A stretch of DNA of 64,000 nt from Hygrophila difformis (GCA_030278955.1 JAOANR010000003.1:56661628-56725627); one strand, 5' to 3'; counted from the first letter of the stretch, positions 1-11,869 are shown. Notes: generated from the sequence alone by a model not told the origin. Made by a program: numbers and translations.

Positions 1-751
1 TATATTGTTGAGATGATGGCGTAACGGGAAATATATATTAAAAAGCTCAGATTTTATGAAATTGGCTGCGGCCGCCGGATTGCCGGCTAAATTAAATATT
101 GTTGAGATGGTGGCGTATCGGGGTGAATTTTTAAAAGCTCAAATTTTTATTTACTTACTTACGGCGTTTTTCATGTTTTTAAATCATGTCTTAAATAATT
201 GCCCATGCTTAAGTTTTAAATTATGAAATTAAATGTGTCTTTAAAGTATGCAATTATATTCGCATTTTTTTTAAATAAAAATGTTTTTATGCATGGCAAA
301 AAGTTTTATCTTAATTATTAAAAATCTAACCCCTTTATTGCTATGTAAGGATTGACTTACTCAGTATTTTATAATACTGATAAAAACCGTTGTTCATTTT
401 TTTTCTGTTACAGAGTACGGAGCATGATCACTCATTGGGGGATCATTTTGGATACTTAATTATTTATTTTACGTGACTTGCATGAACGGGTCTGTTTAAC
501 CCGTGGTTTGGCCATGTCGGCCCTATATTTTAAATTCCGTTGCATACACTTTACTTCCGCTGCGTACTTTATATTCTCGCTGCAACTCTGATGTAGTATT
601 TTTAATTTATTTATGAATGGGCTGTTTGAATATTTTAAATTCTGAAAAACCATAGCCTTGCATCTCTTTAGTGAGCTCGGAGAAACCGTGTCTTGCTAGG
701 GAGGTGTGGCGGTGGCATCCCGGCCTGGGTTACCAAAACCGGGGTGTTACA
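1..751 (-). mobile_element. Partial LTR of a Ty3/gypsy-type retrotransposon
   Basis: Read on the minus strand, the block begins at 751 with TGTAACACCCCGG, the usual start of many plant Ty3/gypsy (chromovirus-type) LTRs. It continues through a GC-richer stretch (650-745) and AT-rich DNA to the window edge. No coding sequence, PBS or second LTR is visible, so a solo LTR cannot be told from the end of a full element lying further left. Near the edge, a segment of about 50 bp starting attgttgagatg occurs twice, at about 4 and about 98, with small differences. The family assignment rests on the LTR terminus alone. Confidence 0.6.
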
Positions 752-1270
752 TTAAAAAATACTTATACTACAAATAAATAAAAATCAAATATAAAAATAT
801 TTCTACTCACGACTCTAATGTCATTTATTGATAAAGAAAGTCCGTGAAATTGTATGTACTCGATAATTGATTATTGATATTGATTCACCCTAAAACGTTG
901 AATTAGAAATTTCATTAAGATTTAGATATTTCCAAATTCAGTTAGAAAAATATAAGAAATATTTTTCTAAATGAATCCATTGACAAATTAAAATAACTAT
1001 AGTTTCATCAACTTATTGTCGTATTGTAATTTATCTAATTTAGTTAATTTATCTAATACAAATATTTGCTATTCATTAACAAATATAATATCAATCTATA
1101 AAGTACTTATTAATAATTTACAATATATTATTTAACTATAATTTCAATTAATAGAGTATTGGTTAAGAATAATCACAAATATTGAAATTATATCCCTTTG
1201 CCGACGCTTCGTGCGTCACTTTTCACCAAAAAAAAAATATTTAAATTATATTTAGAGAATTAATATAATA

Positions 1271-1690
1271 TCAACCCATAAAGTTTTTGTTACATTATTT
1301 GTTTGGTAGTATTCTTTTATCCTATAATAACTAATGAAATTAAATTATCTAACGTGAATTTCGCTCGAATTCGGTTCTCCTATATTTGAAAGTGCACTAT
1401 ATTTTTTTTCTTATTTATAATTCTTTCATTTTTGTAGTGAAAAGGAATTAATTTTTTCTATTGTTTATTATTCAACTATAAACCCAAAAAATTCTTTTAT
1501 TACATCCTTTAGTTAGTAGTATTCTTTATCTCTAATAATTAATGAGATTAAATTATCTAACGTGAATTTCGCTCGAATTTGGTTCTCCTATATTTTGAAA
1601 GTGTACAATGTTTTTTTTTCTTATTTATAATTCCTTCATTTTTAATAGTTAAAAGGAATTGACTTTTGCTACTGTTTATTATTCAACTTT
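1271..1690. repeat. Tandem duplication of a ~210-bp AT-rich unit
   Basis: Two consecutive units (about 1271-1480 and 1481-1690) share, in the same order, a tagtattctttat block, a long block around aattatctaacgtgaattt followed by cgctcgaatt and ggttctcctatattt, a poly-T/cttatttataatt block, aaaggaatt, and tgtttattattcaact. The copies differ by substitutions and 1-3 base indels. Nothing coding is seen. The rest of 752-2048 is AT-rich DNA in which I recognise no gene. Confidence 0.75.
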
Positions 1691-2048
1691 GACTAATGCT
1701 TATACAACATCTATATAAGAAAAAACATAATCAAGTGTGATCTCGTTAGATTCGTCTCATCATGTAGTTTTTAAATATCAAATTTTTAAAATTTTTTCTT
1801 GTACACATTTTGAGTTATTGATGCGTAATTGATTATTAGAAATGTGTATTATATTGGATTGCGTGCAGAAAGTAAATTATGAGGAAATAGGTAGGTTACT
1901 GTTCATAAAGGGATTTTTGTGAGAGAGAATTGATAGATTACTGTTCATAAGAGTAGGTTACTGTTTATAAGGGATATTGTTTTTATATATTATATAGATC
2001 TTTCTTAAATTACTATGCAAGAATAATGAATGTTTAAGAAAATTTAAC

Positions 2049-4073
2049 CTGCTTTGACCTTGCCAAAGATTTGTTCGTGCTTAAAATCCTGGAGCATGAG
2101 ATCTAGCTTCATCTTGAATATCCTTGAAAGAATATCAGGCCGATCAGAAGGTATTAGTCCGAACTTTTTAGTGTACCTTGTAATTTCAGGCCAGGCAGGA
2201 TTGCATGTGAAAGTAATAAATAAATTGGGATATCCAGTCCATCTGCATATTGCCATTGCATCTTGATAATTCTGAATTAAGTACCTTGCACCACCAGTAA
2301 AGGATGATGGTAGTATAGTTCTCTTCCCACAGTGATTTGGATTACTTTCACCTTGCAACAGTGCATCACTCAGGCCTTTGTACAAATCACACCGCAGCTT
2401 GCTTTGATTTCTGCGGATATAAAGAAGTCTTCCTGTTTCCACCATTGTATAGGTATCAACTAAAAATTGTTGGAAAAGCCTTCTGGATAAAAGCAAGAGA
2501 GACAATTCTGATTCTCTATCATGAAGCCTGAAGGAAAGAAATTCTCTCAGTGTAATATTTTTTCTCTTCATCAGTTGATTCTCATTTCTTGGAATATCAT
2601 CTCTAAATCCATCCTCGCCATATGGAAAAAGCAAAGGATATTGCAATGGAATATAGGATGGATGTGTCTCATCAACTCGTTGTAAAAAGCCTGGTCGAGT
2701 TTCAACAATTAAATCCCTCTCTTCAATGTTTTCATCCAAATCTCCAACAATTAGAGCCGCAACTTCTGATACAGATGGTGTGTTATATGTACGACCATCA
2801 CGTCCTCTTTTGCCTATAAGTCGGAGTTTGATGTTTCGACTTCCATGAATGTTCAATCTATCTCTGACCATTCTATATGATTTTGTCAGGACATTATGAT
2901 CATCGAGCATCTTTCTAATATCCTTAACTATCTCAATGTCAATTTCCTCTGAGCTATTATTTCCCCTACGATAGAGGAAAAATAAAAAGAAGAAGAAAAA
3001 AGAAACATAATTAAATTAGGTTTTACTTCAAAATAAAACACACAATTTAATTTCATTAAAGAATAATTATACATATAGAAGAAAAAAAATTTAATGAAGA
3101 AGACCAACCTCAAGATATTCATCCTATTTTGATCCTCATTCTCAGTGTCGTATATATACAGTTGACCAAATGTAGCACGGGATCCTTCAGCTGGTAGTAA
3201 ACTACCAATTGAATGGTAGTTTTGACCACTCAAACGAAACATAGGCGGAGAAGAGCCAGAATTTATGGTGTGGTCAATTTTCCCTCCCATTGATGTAAAA
3301 TTAAACATACAATTGTAAGCTCGTATGTGTTTCAAGAAATTTTTGCTCCTTCCAGTGTCTTGAAAATATAATTCAGATAATAGCTGTGGAGGATTTGGTA
3401 ACTTTGGTAGAACTGTTTTGCCATTTAAGCAGCATACATGATACTTTGGTCTTTTAGGTTTAAAGTGTTTGTTAACTCTTTCATCATACCAAAAAAGTGC
3501 ATCGCAATGCTCACATTGATGGGTAGGATCACCAACATCATAATAATCTGTTTTATGAAAAACATAATTGAATTCATTATATGCGTACCAAAACAATAAA
3601 GATAACACTCTAATTGAAATAGATATTAAAAAAATGAAAAAAAGATAACATGCAGATTTGATACTAACCTGTAGAGGAATTGGATGTAGCAGAGTTTGTT
3701 TCAGATATGTTTAATTGCGGATTCACATAACAATGATTTTCTGCAAAGAATTCAATATCAACTTGAAAGCAATAGAATTGTACATTAAAATAAAATTGCA
3801 ATTGGAGTATCTTCTAAAATATTAATTGAACTTGAATACATACGAAAACAAACAATCCTTGGATAAATTTATGTATGGGGCAACACATAAATTTTATTTA
3901 AATGAACAATAAATCATAATAAAATAATTATCATTAAGTTTGTTACTAAAATAGATGCATTTGAAATACTTAAATAAGAAAATTCTAACCTCCTTTATGC
4001 CCATTCTGTTGTGACGAAGTAGGTTCGGCTCTTGATGTTTGCAAGGATGGATACAAACCGAAATTGTTGTGCA
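2049..4073 (-). pseudogene. Helitron Rep/helicase, N-terminal part only (4 exons)
   Basis: Helitron Rep/helicase proteins nick and unwind DNA for rolling-circle transposition; only the N-terminal part is present. Four exons can be placed by GT-AG borders and frame: 4073-3990, 3740-3669, 3547-3109 and 2965-2049. Exon 3 carries a Cys/His motif (VGDPTHQCEHCDALFW) and YHSIGSLLP...FGQLYIYDTENE. Exon 4 carries the Helitron_like_N region (MLDDHNVLTKSYRMVRDR, PLLFPYGEDGF, FITFTCNPAWPEI) and ends in FGKVKAG at a good splice donor. The expected next part, with the HUH nuclease and SF1 helicase, is absent, so the gene cannot work as a transposase. The first exon and start codon are not identified. It lies downstream of the RPA-like gene on the same strand, the pairing known from plant Helitrons. 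Confidence 0.85.
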
Positions 4074-4279
4074 CTATAATTTACAATCAAATTACTTATA
4101 ATGTCTATTATAATATAATGAACCATAACATAATGTTATTCGAATAAAATTGTATAAAGTACGATTCATATCTATAAGGAGTTGAAGTGTATAAGAAGTT
4201 AGAACAATATATACCACAATTTTTAATTTCAATAGTGCATCCTTAAATTTAGCATGTAAGATTTAGTCCCATCAATTAA

Positions 4280-4737
4280 GGTCCATTTGGTTGGAGGGAT
4301 CTTAGATTGTATGTGGGAATGTGATTGTTGTGAATGTGAGATCATTGGGTATATGAGATTGCTGTGAATCTTATTTTTTCATATTTTAAGATTATTGTGT
4401 TTGGGTAGATTGAGAATCTTAGATTTTTAGTTCTAATTAATTTACAATAATGCCCTTAAATTTTAATTGAGCATATTTTAAAAATATGTCATTTTGTTAT
4501 ACAATATAAAATATTTTAACATATTTATTTTTTTTATTATAGAAATTTTTTTATAATAATTTATTGTATAATAATAATAATTTAATTTAATGTCTCTAAA
4601 TATTATTATTTTTATTTTATATGTCATATTCCCCCACTAAAACATGCCCGAACCAAACATGGCATCTTTCATTCCATAGCCAGATTCCCGATGAGATTCG
4701 CGGTGGGAATCTTGGATTCCCCAAACCAAACATCTCG
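4280..4737. mobile_element. MITE-like element with imperfect TIRs and TAA duplication
   Basis: The left end, after TAA at 4277-4279, reads GGTCCATTTGGTTGG. The reverse complement of the right end reads CGAGATGTTTGGTTTGGGG and is followed by TAA at 4738-4740. Both ends then run into gga-tc-t-agatt, so the terminal similarity is about 25 bp with mismatches. The interior is AT-rich and non-coding. A three-base TWA target site and a GTTTGGTT-like terminus fit PIF/Harbinger (Tourist-type) MITEs. The imperfect TIR keeps this tentative. Confidence 0.5.
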
Positions 4738-4740
4738 TAA

Positions 4741-5131
4741 TTGTGTATATAAATCTTATTGCAGGACCAGGTTGCTCTTTTCTTGGCTATGGATCAATGC
4801 AAAAACTCGGACTTGGCCAACTATGTCTTCAATACTTATAAAATATGAGGAAGCCTCATACTGTTTCAGCAGGTAAATTTTGGCAAAGCCCAAAATATGA
4901 TATAAATGCGTTCACTCAAAGAAGTTCCGACGCCGAGTCCTTTTTACCTGGTGATTAAAATCGTCTTCAAATGTCAACTCCTTAGGCTAGAACCCTAATT
5001 TACTGATCCAGGCCCTTGAAACCCGATCTTCGATTGCTATTAGCAGCTTCACGATTCAACACACTCTCTTCATCAGTAGTCTACTGCGGGTCAAGATGGA
5101 ATGCGTCGTTCAGGGAATTATAGAGACGAAG
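4741..5131 (+). pseudogene. MED18: Captured 5' end and first exon of a MED18-like gene
   Basis: The ATG at 5096 starts a 12-codon reading frame, MECVVQGIIETK, ending at 5131 in front of a GTGCGT splice donor. This matches the start of plant Mediator subunit 18, which begins MECVVQGIIET and, to my knowledge, has an early intron. The ~350 bases upstream look like a promoter and leader. No second exon follows: 5132-5566 is AT-rich, with a T-run near 5338-5356. The fragment lies between the RPA-like gene and the Rep fragment but on the opposite strand, as expected for gene capture by a Helitron. Alternatively it is the truncated start of a once-resident MED18 gene. The call rests on 12 residues plus the intron position. 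Confidence 0.6.
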
Positions 5132-5566
5132 GTGCGTTTCAGCCACCCTGTATTTATTAATTTATTGATTTGCCAAAGCCTGCTAAAATTACTCATATGT
5201 TATTTGCTAACAAACGTAATGAGAGTTTCTTTTATTTAGGAAAATAATAACCATAGCAGCAAGGAGTTAGCTTGAGCCGATATTATAAGAGTTTGAGGCA
5301 ATTGTATAACCATTTTCAACTATTATCTGGATCCGTTTTTTTTTTTTTTTTTTTTAAAGGTCCCATCCTTCTTCAATATCATGATTGGGTCCGTTGGTAT
5401 GTATTTGCAATAAAGAGAAGTTAAATAAGATAAGGGCATTTTTCATAGAAAGCAGCAGTTTTCAAATTCAACAAAAACTACATGTGGGTCTCTGACGAAG
5501 AAATTAAATTTCTGAAATAACAAAAAAAAAAAAAAATTAAAAAGCATTATTCTTATTAAATCTATC

Positions 5567-7681
5567 TCAATCTCTCTTCTCAGTCTTCACTTCTTCGGTT
5601 GGGTTTGCACTACATTTTGAAGAGGAGAATGCATCCATTAAATTTTTGTTGATCTCATCATTAGGTTCAACAGAAGTCTTCATGGGCGGGTAACTCGGGG
5701 TGTCCTGAGAAGGTTGATGGCTCTCAGAAAACATTGAAGGATTATTGGACGTTCCGGATTCATCTTCAATGTGACTTTTTTCATCAACAGGTATTAGAAC
5801 ATTCTTCAAATAATTAACAACCAATGGTCGTTCAAACCTCCAAGTTTCTCCATCTCCAACTTTTACACCAAATATAAACTTCTTGTTCATTAGATGCTGG
5901 AAGATATAAGAAGGGAATTCTTCCTCCTACATACAGAAAAAGATGTCAATTCATATAACATTCAATTGAATTGTTTTCTTAAAAAAAGTGAAACAATGAG
6001 TATAGATATATAATACCTCAGTCATCTCCTGGTACAACTCAGATGCACTCTTCCCAAACAGATCTTTTGCTTCTGTATCCCAAATGAGCAAGGAACATGA
6101 ACTTGTATCATCCGCAACAAAGATGATTAATTTATACTTCATTTCTGGAGAATCTGGCCAGGATTTACACTTTTCACAATAAAATGCTCTATTCATATCT
6201 TTTAGCTTTTTTCTGCATGTACTACATGAATAATAGAACCATCCAGCTGAATCATCTATATTCACAACGATTGCACTAAGATAAAATGAACCACCCTGTT
6301 AAAATAATAATAATAATAATAATCAATAAGAAATATTCCTATAATTAAGGTGGTAAAAGAAAATTTAATATTAAAAATTACCACCTGGGAAGAACATGTC
6401 TCTTTAATAGTCGATAATGACAATGTGTCCGAAGAAATTTCCTGTCCTTCAGAAGATATACTACCGGGAGGGAAGCTAGAGATTGACCTTTCAGATAAGG
6501 TAATATTGACAATCCTATTTTAAAATCATGTTACACAAAATCATTATTATTTTATTTGAATAATCTATATTATTATATTATGAAATTAATTCATAACTGA
6601 CCTTTCCAGAAAATCTTGAACCTGAGGAATTTTTGCATTTAAAAGGAGTTTCGATACACGAAATGCATTTTGAATTTGGACTTTACCTAAAGTAAAAAAA
6701 TAGATGAAATTAGATAGATCATAGCAGGAAATTATTGATTGAAATATAAATTCGTTAAATGTTATAGACACAAACCTTGATATGAAGTCGCACGACAGAA
6801 CTGAATAATAAGTATATTCCTCGCAATGTCGTGCTCATTGAACTCCAACAGAAATGCGTCCACATATTCCTCCCATATAGTACAATTTAAAACAATTCCC
6901 CTAATGTTTGTATTTAAAAATAAAAATATAATTAATACTCTAGAAAAACTTAAAGAAGTAGATAAAATTTATTGCAAAATAGTTAATATATTACTCATAA
7001 TCCTGAAGAACAATTTCAAGGAGGCGCTTCTCCTTTCCATCCCGAGTGTGTTTCTTCCTTGGATCTCCAATTTTTACTACGCGGCCAATAATATCTATTT
7101 TGAATAAGGAAAAAAAACAAATATATCAGTTAGTAGGTATTATATTCCATATCTAAATTTAAATAATGTTGAAAATATAAATGCTTAAAAGTAATCTCAC
7201 CAAAAGGAGCTGCATCTTGAGGATCCTTCATTGCTATAATGTCTTTGAAAGGTTTGAAAATATATGTTAAGTCAGGAAAATCAGAATCCTTAGATGGAAA
7301 TACATTTGAATTTCCATACAAATTGCCCTTAACCGGAACTTGTCTTTGTTATCATTAACAAAGAATCTAGATACTGAATAGACAGATCCCTCATGAAAAA
7401 TCTTCTCAAACTTTTTAGCTACAGATTTTGCAGCAGTAAAGTGAAATCGGGTACCCTAAATTTCCAGAAAACCATATTATTATTTATCTAACATAATATT
7501 ATTTATTCAAAAATAAGGGAAAGGAAAATTCACAAACCTCATGGTCATGTAAGATACATTCGAAGCTAATTATGAAGTCTTTTTGTTGACTCGCCACAGC
7601 ATAACAACGCACGCACCTTCCCTTGACGACTGCTTTAACAGACAAAGGATTCAAATCCTTAAAGAGGGAAATATTATCCAT
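5567..7681 (-). pseudogene. RPA70-like single-stranded DNA-binding protein (8 exons, one frame break)
   Basis: The exons, all with GT-AG borders, are 7681-7538, 7455-7201, 7094-6995, 6900-6776, 6686-6602, 6514-6385, 6295-6017 and 5926-5567. The start MDNISLFKDLNP, the OB-fold pieces (FDIIGRVVKIGDPRKK, WEEYVDAFLLEF, IIQFCRATSYQGKV) and a C-terminal zinc ribbon (CSTCRKK...FYCEKC) identify an RPA1/RPA70-like protein of the class carried by plant Helitrons. Such proteins bind single-stranded DNA during replication or transposition. Exon 2 needs a one-base frame change near 7340 to pass from FFVNDNKDKF into GNLYGNSNVFPSKDS; all other junctions keep frame. The tail (5567-5760) is low-complexity and acidic/Ser-rich. 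A TATAAATA lies about 110 bp upstream of the ATG. The frame break could be a sequencing error; otherwise the gene is dead. Confidence 0.8.
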
Positions 7682-7789
7682 TGGAGGAATGAACGAACGT
7701 GAGTAGTATTTCAACTTCAAGTAAAAGTGCAATTGAAAGGATGCTTTATAAGATGCTTGAATTTATAATTTTAGCAATGGAGTGAAAGC

Positions 7790-7797
7790 ATATTTAT
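7790..7797 (-). promoter_or_regulatory. TATA box upstream of the RPA-like gene
   Basis: On the minus strand TATAAATA occurs about 110 bp before the ATG at 7681, a normal spacing for a plant TATA box plus a leader of about 75-80 bases. No other core element was identified. Confidence 0.5.
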
Positions 7798-7866
7798 AGT
7801 GTTTTGTTTCCAAATCTTAATGATATAAAATCGGTTCCAAAAAAGATATAAAATTGGATTTGATGT

Positions 7867-7957
7867 GTATATATATATATATATATATATATTCTAAAGA
7901 TTTGATGAAGGTGGGCTTAATATATATACTCTAATTCTAATTAGTTTAAATCCATCG

Positions 7958-8003
<46 letters not shown>

Positions 8004-8498
8004 AAGATTTGACGAAGGTAGGCTTAATATATATTCTACTTAATTTAAATCTATCTTAATTTAAATCTATCGGATTTTATATATATATTCTAAAGCTCTA
8101 ATGAAAATGGGCTTAATAAATAGTCTAATTATTTAAATCAAGTCGGATTTGGTATGTCTATATTATAAAAAAATATATATATACTATCTTATTATAATCC
8201 TAAGGATATAATCAAATCATCTCTTGTAGTACTTATTATAATCATGTATCACATATATTCCTCGATTTGAATACACCATGTATATATTAATTTAAGTTAT
8301 CTTAGGTAATTAATTTATTTTATATTGAATATTATATATTAAGATTTTAGGATTAAACATTGTTGGATGAATTAAATGTGATTGTTGAAAAAAGGGGGTG
8401 GGGAAGTGGGGGAAAACTTGACTATATTACTTATATATATATATATATATATATATATAGATAGATATAGATATAGATATAGATATATATATATATAC
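7867..8498. repeat. AT-rich block with three (TA)n microsatellites
   Basis: TA-dinucleotide runs lie at about 7867-7892, 7959-7999 (starting as GT repeats) and 8431-8498 (with interspersed GATATA units). Between the first two, the phrase aaagatttgatgaaggtgggcttaa is repeated with small changes (about 7896 and 8003), so the microsatellite and its flank were duplicated together. No gene is seen between 7800 and 8690. Confidence 0.85.
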
Positions 8499-8689
8499 AT
8501 AATTATTAACTTTGAAGATTTGAATTTAAAATTATTAAGTATACTAAGCAACTATTCATAAAATTTAATACCCTAAATGTAAGATTTCTTGAAGATTGGA
8601 TAAATCAATTTCAAATGAAAATTTAACTTTAAAAAATTTATTCCATAAATTCAAGATAACATATAATACATATTATATTATATATATAT

Positions 8690-8936
8690 ATATGGTATAT
8701 ATAGTCTATTATCCCTTTATATATATTGTCATAGAAGTTGTTCCAAAAAAAAAAAAAAAAGAGTTAAGCAGCCAAGTTAAGGATCGTCTGCCAGAAGAAT
8801 CCGATTTTCTTTTTCCAAGTTGGAGGCCGACGACGACGAGGAGGTTAGGTATGTATGTAGTCGGCAATCAATGATTTCTCTTTCTGGTCTTAAAATATAG
8901 CTCCAAGAGTTTTATACAACTGCTCCCCCATCCAGT

Positions 8937-8974
<38 letters not shown>

Positions 8975-9516
8975 CCAATGGTGGAGTGGATTATTGCTTC
9001 TTGGTTGTTCGTCGATTGGGCTTTTATTTTGTTTGGAAAGAAATCCAAGCTTTTTATTCTTCTCTAATAACTATTAGTATTTGTTTTGAACTAACAGATG
9101 CATACTTTGAATGAAGTTAGATGGGGGCTTTGGAGTTATTTCCATGCTACTTAGATTTGCAGACAGTATATTCACAAGATATTATTTAATTTGCAGACAG
9201 TATATTCATATGTTCAATTGATTCCTGATGAGTGATGATAACAATTCACAAGATATTATTTAATTTGCGTGGCCTTCGCAGATAATGTGTTCAATTCAAT
9301 TCAAGTTTCCATGTTTGCTAATTAACTCTGATTTGCCATCTCAAAATTAGAAGAATCAACGTGTTCCTCAAATGTTCAAAGCTTTTACTTTTTAGGCTGG
9401 CAGGCAAACAGGGGCGGATCCACTTGTTTGATAGCATAGGACACCAATTTTGCTGGTTTGTATATATACCTGGATTAATTAATTAATTATTGTTGTTCTT
9501 GTTCTTGCTTGCAGGT
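8690..9516 (+). promoter_or_regulatory. Probable promoter, 5' UTR exon and leader intron of the F-box gene
   Basis: A TATA-rich stretch (8673-8727) is followed by a leader-like segment that ends at 8849 before GTATGTATG, a strong donor. A cttgcttgcag acceptor ends at 9513, three bases before the F-box ATG. An intron of about 660 bp in the 5' UTR would join them. The intron contains a 37-base T run (8938-8974). I infer this from splice-site quality only; a start inside a single exon with a short leader is also possible. Confidence 0.45.
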
Positions 9517-10617
9517 ATGGACGGAAATCTACCTACGGAGTTGACTGAAAACATTCTCTTACGACTCCCTATCAAGTCACTCCTTAGGTTTACTACTGTC
9601 TCCAACTCATGGGCTAGCACCATCACTAGCCACCAATTTCATGTGGCTCATCACAAATATATCAAGAGCTCTACCCACAATATTTTTTGGATTCCAAGCA
9701 TATATAAAAATCATAAAAGGGGCCATTTGATCCAAATCAAGGGTCAAGAAGTCCAGAGATTATCAATGGCCGATCCATCAGAAAGTTCATTTAGGTGCCG
9801 TAATTTATGTTGTTGTAATGGCTTGATACTCTCAACTTCAACTCGTGGTCGTCCAGGAGAAAAAATGATGTACGAAGTTTGGAATCCATCAACCGGATCA
9901 TGTATAAAATTTCAGTGCCCATACGAAAATTCATTCGATGATGAAGATGCCTTCCGTGGCCTCTGTTATGATCCATCAGCAGCAAGTTGTAAAGTGGTCA
10001 TTTCTGATATGATCAAATATGCAGTTTTTGACTGTATGAATAACCATTGGACTGAGATGAAGGAGGTCAACATCATCATGGAAGACCCAGATGATTTTTC
10101 ACCTTATAAAGGAGGAGCCTCATCTCTGAATGGTGATTTCTTCTGGATTGCATCATCGTCGTTGCCCGAGGATTTTGCTTTTGGAGACATTGAAATAGTA
10201 TGTTTTGATTCAAGAGAAGAAAAGTTCAAAACGTTGCCCAAGCCAATACAACATGACTATGGAGAGGTTAATGAAATGAGTTTTATTTCAATGGGAAACC
10301 ACATATGCTTGCATATGATTTTCCGGGGAGCGTCCCGGCAAGAAACATTTCAATTGAAAATTGATGGTGGCCAGTATTCCTGGAAGAAGCTCCATTTGTA
10401 TTGGCCAAAAATTGATGACTTGAGGTGGATACGTCCAGTGTATCTAAAAAATGAAAATGAGATTTTACTTACAGTAAAGCCCACCCAGGAGTACACTGAC
10501 CACCTTCAGCTTTATAACTCCACACAGCAAACTTCTACTGGAATGAAAACAGATCCTAAAATTGTAGTTTTGAGACCCATCGTTCCATTTCATAGTACTC
10601 TATTCGGCTTTACATGA
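9517..10617 (+). CDS. F-box protein with F-box-associated (FBA) domain
   Basis: The reading frame encodes 366 residues in one exon. The F-box is at about residues 4-42 (LPTELTENILLRLPIKSLLR...SNSWASTITSHQF); it binds SKP1 in SCF ubiquitin ligases. The rest follows the FBA pattern: a VWNPSTGSC block near residue 129, GLCYDPSAASCKVV near residue 150, a SLNGDFFWIA block near residue 206, and a CFDSREEKFKTLPKP block near residue 230. FBA domains bind the target protein, so this is likely a substrate receptor; its substrate cannot be read from sequence. The start at 9517 is chosen because it is the first ATG after a splice acceptor and leaves only a short stretch before the F-box. The frame is intact. 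Such genes are very numerous in plants. Confidence 0.9.
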   Translation: MDGNLPTELTENILLRLPIKSLLRFTTVSNSWASTITSHQFHVAHHKYIKSSTHNIFWIPSIYKNHKRGHLIQIKGQEVQRLSMADPSESSFRCRNLCCCNGLILSTSTRGRPGEKMMYEVWNPSTGSCIKFQCPYENSFDDEDAFRGLCYDPSAASCKVVISDMIKYAVFDCMNNHWTEMKEVNIIMEDPDDFSPYKGGASSLNGDFFWIASSSLPEDFAFGDIEIVCFDSREEKFKTLPKPIQHDYGEVNEMSFISMGNHICLHMIFRGASRQETFQLKIDGGQYSWKKLHLYWPKIDDLRWIRPVYLKNENEILLTVKPTQEYTDHLQLYNSTQQTSTGMKTDPKIVVLRPIVPFHSTLFGFT

Positions 10618-11074
10618 AGAAAGGGAGTTAATATTTCCAACAAATACTACCAAGGATTTTTTAGTTTTTCAATTGAATTCGAGGCTATGAAGGAGGGCCT
10701 CTTATTTTTTTTGTAGTGGTTGATAATTATTCTGCATTTTTCTCTGATTTTTCGATAGTAGTATGATTTTATAGTGGTGGTGATAATCATTTTGCAATTC
10801 CTCTGTTTTCTAGACATGATTTATGAACGTTCAATGTCATAATGATTATTTAGTAGTCATGACTCATATATGTTGATTTCACTCATCTTTCAATATTTTG
10901 TTTGTTTGTTTAAATTATAGTATTATATTGTTTGAATCAATTGCACTCGGCTAAACTCCAAGGGTCATGAATCTCATTTATAGCCACAGAGGGTATTTAA
11001 ATATTTAATATGTAGTAGTACTTATATTTACTTTAACCCATTGCATAGAGGAGATAATATAGCTTCACTTGTTT

Positions 11075-11230
11075 CATTCAACACTACTTTAAAGAACCAT
11101 TGCATAATAAAAAATACAGTGTGTTTCCCTTGCACCTATAAATTGGTCGACAGATAATTTACCCACTGTAATAATATTCTTTAAAAAAGTGTTGAATAAA
11201 TTCCAACATTAACCATTTAATGTTGAAAAT
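11075..11230. repeat. Short fold-back (MITE-like) sequence
   Basis: The arms cattcaacactactttaaag (about 11076) and ctttaaaaaagtgttgaat (about 11180) are inverted copies. Just inside, ataatacagtg-like and cactgtaataat blocks also pair, giving a hairpin of about 125 bp. A second small perfect inverted repeat, CAACATTAA/TTAATGTTG, follows at about 11206-11228. It is non-coding and no target duplication was established. The remainder of 10618-11860 is AT-rich and shows no gene to me. Confidence 0.5.
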
Positions 11231-11869
11231 ATAGAGAAATGTAATCTGGAATTGTTTGTTACTCCCTCATTCGTTATTTATATTTGTTTAGAAATAATAA
11301 TAAAGAACATTTTTAATATAGTGAAATTATTAATTCATTTCACGTTATAACTAATTATTTCTAAAATGATTAATATATAAGCAATTGTTTATATCCTATT
11401 TTTAAATGATATATAAATGTATTAATGTAAGAGTCGAACGCATAAGGAAGATAGTCGTCATCATCATAAAATAAAAATATACTACTAAACAGGTTTTAAT
11501 TTGTTTGAGGTACTACTTTGATATACTAATAATCTTGATTTTACTTGGCTTCTGTTGTATGCATAAAGTACTTATGGTTAAGCGGAGTATATTCTAGCTA
11601 ATGGGTTTTGTTTTATTTTATCTTTAATTAATAATGACCAATCTGTGGAGAATAGCCGCCGCCGTTTCAAAAGAAAAGGAATATGGCGGCCTCTATCTAA
11701 TCCCCTTTTTAATTTGTTCCCTCTGTGGAGAATACCCGGAAAGTTGGGCTCATAGCATTTTTCTACTGTACCTAATTGGACCAAATATAGTAGTATCTGG
11801 AAAGGGCTCAACTAAATTTTCAGATCCCTATGGACACACTGTGAGAGGATCCCCAGGGAGGCAGCAGAA

